Assembly (NCBI GenBank): GCA_917880885.1
Contig: OU862934.1
Span: 31,666,734 to 31,730,733, forward strand
Direction: 5' to 3'
Length of the DNA: 64,000 nucleotides
Source: Limnephilus marmoratus
Lineage: Eukaryota; Arthropoda; Insecta; Trichoptera; Limnephilidae
Position 1 is the stretch's first letter. Every line of letters begins with the position of its first letter. Both the position numbers and the translations under genes were made by a program. Below the pieces are notes generated by a model. The model saw only the letters and a program-made list of their open reading frames with translations, searched no databases and had not been told where the DNA came from. Shown one piece after another: positions 61,216 to 64,000 of the stretch.

Positions 61216-61249
61216 GCAGGACTGGGAGGGTGGTGCAATTCCAGTCTGC
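61216..61249. other. hairpin, possible member of the recurrent set
   Basis: GCAGGACTGG pairs with CCAGTCTGC with one bulge, in the same kind of AT-rich, A-run-filled surroundings as the other hairpins. Loop sequence differs. Confidence 0.3.
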
Positions 61250-62429
61250 CATATTACATAAACAACTATAAACTAATAAAATTGTTTACATATTAGGTAG
61301 ATACCTAATTATAAAATGAAAACAAAATTCATCACAAAAATAACAAAAAATAAGCATAAAATTAAAATGAATAATAATTAAAAAGAATTAAAAAAAATTA
61401 TATATTTTACGATTGTCCATCAGGGAGGTCGCCACGTCATCTACAACCATCGCTCAATTATTGGGGAACTGAGCCACTCGGATGCAGCCACGACGATGAT
61501 ATTGGTTGAAGTCCGTGTCCTGCTCCAGAAGCTGGCTAGTCGGTGGCAAAGTAAGGCTGGGAATGAGTGCACCCTCCCCTCGGTGAACATCGTGGAGGCA
61601 CTGCAGAGCCTCGGTAGTTGCATAAGTTGCCTGTATGCATTGTTGTAGCACACCCTCAGTTTGTCCCATTACGCTGCTGAGTATTGTTCGTGTGTTTAAA
61701 ATAGAATTTAGTTTGGTTTATAATAATTGCGAAAAATCACTTAAGCTAAAAAAAGTGGTCAACCTCGAATTGAAACGTAATAAGCTGAGAATTTTTATAA
61801 ACCTTTATTTTGGCATTTTAAATATTGTCTCAAAAGTTTCATAAGGTGACGTGTGAGCGTCCTTAGATATTCAAGGTCAAAAGTCGCGAAAATCAGTTTT
61901 TTGGAAATATCTCACTTCCTTTGCCTCAAGTCGTATTTGCATTCTTTATTAAAGTTGTAGAATATTAAATTTTCAATTTTTGTTTTCTTTAATATTTTTT
62001 TATAAGCCTAATCGTTTTTAAGATAGAGCGCAAAGAGTGCAAAGCAGTCCATAGCGCAATGTAAATCGCGAATCCCAGTGACTGACCTTTCATACAAATT
62101 TTAAGCTTATTCCGTTTCATTTCATAGAGAAAACCCTATATTGATTGGACTACCATTCCAAACAGTGACTTCGGTTACTGTGTTTTTAATTAATTTTTCG
62201 ATTGCTCAAACAAATTATAGTTTAAGCATGTGCAATAAACAAGACGTATGTTAATGAATTTTAAAAAAAAATATTAAGTTTAATTTAAAAATGGATCAAA
62301 GTTAATCAATTAAGAACCATAACATGGAGTGAAAATAACAACCAAAGATATTAGTCCAGTAACTTTATACATCACAGTACGGGTTAAATCCGGTAGTTCT
62401 GATTTTTTGCAAACCTGTTTATGATGTTG
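61250..62429. other. AT-rich DNA, nothing recognised
   Basis: A higher-GC piece at 61,415-61,690 has open frames on both strands with no known domain. The rest is AT-rich; satellite-like words (TTTTTAAGATAGAGCGCAAAG near 62,010) appear near the right end. Confidence 0.3.
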
Positions 62430-64000
62430 GCCTTATGAATAATCCAAGTTTTTGACCTCGAGCGCCGAACGCAACTTTGTCAAAAATCAAAAAAACCGCG
62501 AAAAAATCGTTTTTTTTTGCAAATTTCGGCGATTATAACCCTTAACCCATTGGCCACAAACCCCGACAGCCTGCCGGGTGTGCGACTCAGGTACTTAACC
62601 ACAAACCCCGGCACGCTGACGGGCTCGAGTAGGTTCGTCAAAAAACGGAAAACGAGCACAATACTGACATTTTTCAATAAAATTTTAAATGCCGAACACT
62701 TTGTAGATAATTAATCATTAATTTCATAAAATTGGCAATAATATGTTTCTTATGTTTTTTCCCTGATATTTGTGTTCCAAGTTTTGTATGCAGCCAGCCG
62801 CCATTTAATTTCTTCGAAAATGCGAGTGGTTCTAGGCTTTTGGTAGTGACCCTGAACGTCCCTGATTGCTTTGAGGACTATCATAGACAATTATTTTAAT
62901 AGTTATTAGTATACATGTATATAAAAATCAAAAATTATTATTGTTCGATTTAAGAATCCTATGTTTTTTTGTAACTTTTTGAATAAAAATGTGGAAAAAA
63001 ACTGACGAAAAAGGGAAGGTTATATTTGTAACCTTATTTAAACATATTTTAAAATTTTAAAAAATATATATTTTTATGTTTTTCTTTACCCTAATCCAAT
63101 ATGTAAACAAATTTAAAGAAATTATTTCATTTGAATATACGGTTCAAGAGTAACAATAGATTTAGTACACCAATGCAAGTTTTCAATTTTTGGTACAAAA
63201 TTAATTCAGTGGTGAAGGCCAACTTTTTAGCTCATCAATTCTGTGGCCAATGGGTTAAGGACTAGTTTTTGGAAAAACTTATTATGACGTTTTTAAAGTA
63301 GACTAAATTTTCTACAATATGATACTAGAAAAGTCTCTGTAAATTAAATAGTTTACGAGATTAAGCCTTTCAAAGTTTGTGACCTCGAGCGCACACCGCG
63401 AAAAAATCGTTTTTTTTTTCAAATTTCGGCGATTATAACCCTAAAGGACTAGTTTTTTAAAAAACTTACTTTGACGTTTTTAAAGTAGACTAAATTTTCT
63501 ACAATATGATACTAGAAAAGTCTCTGTAAATTAAATAGTTTACGAGATTAAGCCTTTCAAAGTTTGTGACCTCGAGCGCACACCGCGAAAAAATCGTTTT
63601 TTTTTTGCAAATTTCGGCGATTATAACCCTAAAGGACTAGTTTTTTAAAAAACTTACTTTGACGTTTTTAAAGTAGACTAAATTTTCTACAATATGATAC
63701 TAGAAAAGTCTCTGTAAATTAAATAGTTTACGAGATTAAGCCTTTCAAAGTTTGTGACCTCGAGCGCACACCGCGAAAAAATCGTTTTTTTTTGCAAATT
63801 TCGGCGATTATAACCCTAAAGGACTAGTTTTTGAAAAAACTTACTTTGACGTTTTTAAAGCTGACTAAATTTTCTACAATATGATTCTAGAACGGTCTCT
63901 GTAAAACAAATAGTTTACGAGATTAAGCCTTTCAAAGTTTGTGACCTCAAGCGCACACCGCGAAAAAATCGTTTTTTTTGCAAATTTCGGCGATTATAAC
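62430..64000. repeat. 187-bp satellite, interrupted, running off the window
   Basis: Monomers starting GACCTCGAGCGCACACCGCG occur at 63,381, 63,568, 63,756 and 63,943 (steps 187, 188, 187). The first three are almost identical; the last is slightly diverged (CTCAAGCGC). A diverged edge monomer at 62,440-62,541 is cut from the rest by a piggyBac-type MITE. The array probably continues beyond the window. Confidence 0.9.
62546..63254. mobile_element. piggyBac-type MITE
   Basis: CCCATTGGCCACA at 62,546 and in inverse at 63,242-63,254, flanked by TTAA on both sides (62,542-62,545; 63,255-63,258). TTAA duplication and CCC ends are typical of piggyBac. The 709-bp interior has a subterminal repeat of CCACAAACCCCG (62,554 and about 62,599) and no transposase. 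It is inserted in a satellite monomer at a CCCTTAAGG variant of its CCCTAAAGG. Confidence 0.85.

Noticed and set aside
63250..64000. CRISPR-like array from regular repeats
   Set aside because: Repeats are 187 bases with no spacers, and the DNA is eukaryotic; this is a satellite.

Overview
The window is eukaryotic nuclear DNA, most likely from an insect with a large, AT-rich, transposon-packed genome. The evidence is spliced exons with GTAAG donors, a TATA plus TCAGT-type initiator, non-LTR retrotransposons whose ORF1 resembles the baculovirus FP25K-like proteins of insect LINEs, a BEL/Pao LTR element, mariner, piggyBac-type, hAT-type and Helitron-type elements, and a short six-cysteine Kazal peptide gene of the vasotab-like kind. 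I cannot name the species.

Host genes. The only host coding sequence I can support is two tandem paralogues on the minus strand, each with very small exons and very long introns. Gene 2 is complete in the window: TATA box and start at 60,791-60,731, exon 1 at 60,701-60,731, exon 2 (Kazal domain) at 43,832-44,011, exon 3 (sixth cysteine and stop) at 34,968-35,020, and an AATAAA near 34,800. Gene 1 has its promoter and exon 1 at 23,867-23,965 and exon 2 at 8,102-8,287; its last exon should lie left of the window. All junctions share phase 1, and the spliced reading frame of gene 2 is 87 codons. Signal-peptide and intron sequence differ by about 3-9 percent between the copies, whereas the mature Kazal region differs by about 30 percent.

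Introns and intergenic space are layered mobile DNA. 1-8,024 (gene 1 intron 2): a decayed TE gene, a Helitron, a LINE ORF1, and a minus-strand LINE split by a plus-strand copy of the same family. 8,288-23,866 (gene 1 intron 1): SINE-like tail with a nested MITE, an RTE, LINE relics, a palindromic pair of hammerhead-like motifs, an apparently full-length LINE with two open ORFs, a tRNA-derived SINE and a TA-flanked MITE. 24,000-34,790 (intergenic): a conserved uncharacterised TE-associated gene cut by a hAT-type element and by an LTR-like insertion, then a CR1-group LINE split by an 8-bp-TSD DNA transposon. 35,021-43,831 (gene 2 intron 2): Helitron, another copy of the split LINE family with a second copy of the same transposon, and a LINE with FP25K-like ORF1. 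44,012-60,700 (gene 2 intron 1): LINE relics, four related repeats of about 175 bp, a Penelope-type GIY-YIG fragment with a hammerhead-like motif, and a 7.9-kb BEL/Pao-type element with near-identical 525-bp LTRs in which gag and reverse transcriptase appear to be replaced by in-frame minisatellites; a third copy of the 8-bp-TSD transposon sits inside the array. Then come another LINE and a mariner. 61,000-64,000: AT-rich DNA ending in a 187-bp satellite split by a TTAA-flanked piggyBac-type MITE.

All family names come from motifs read by eye; no database search was run. The most interesting items are the Kazal gene pair, the three-copy transposon with an unnamed protein, and the minisatellite-bearing LTR element.
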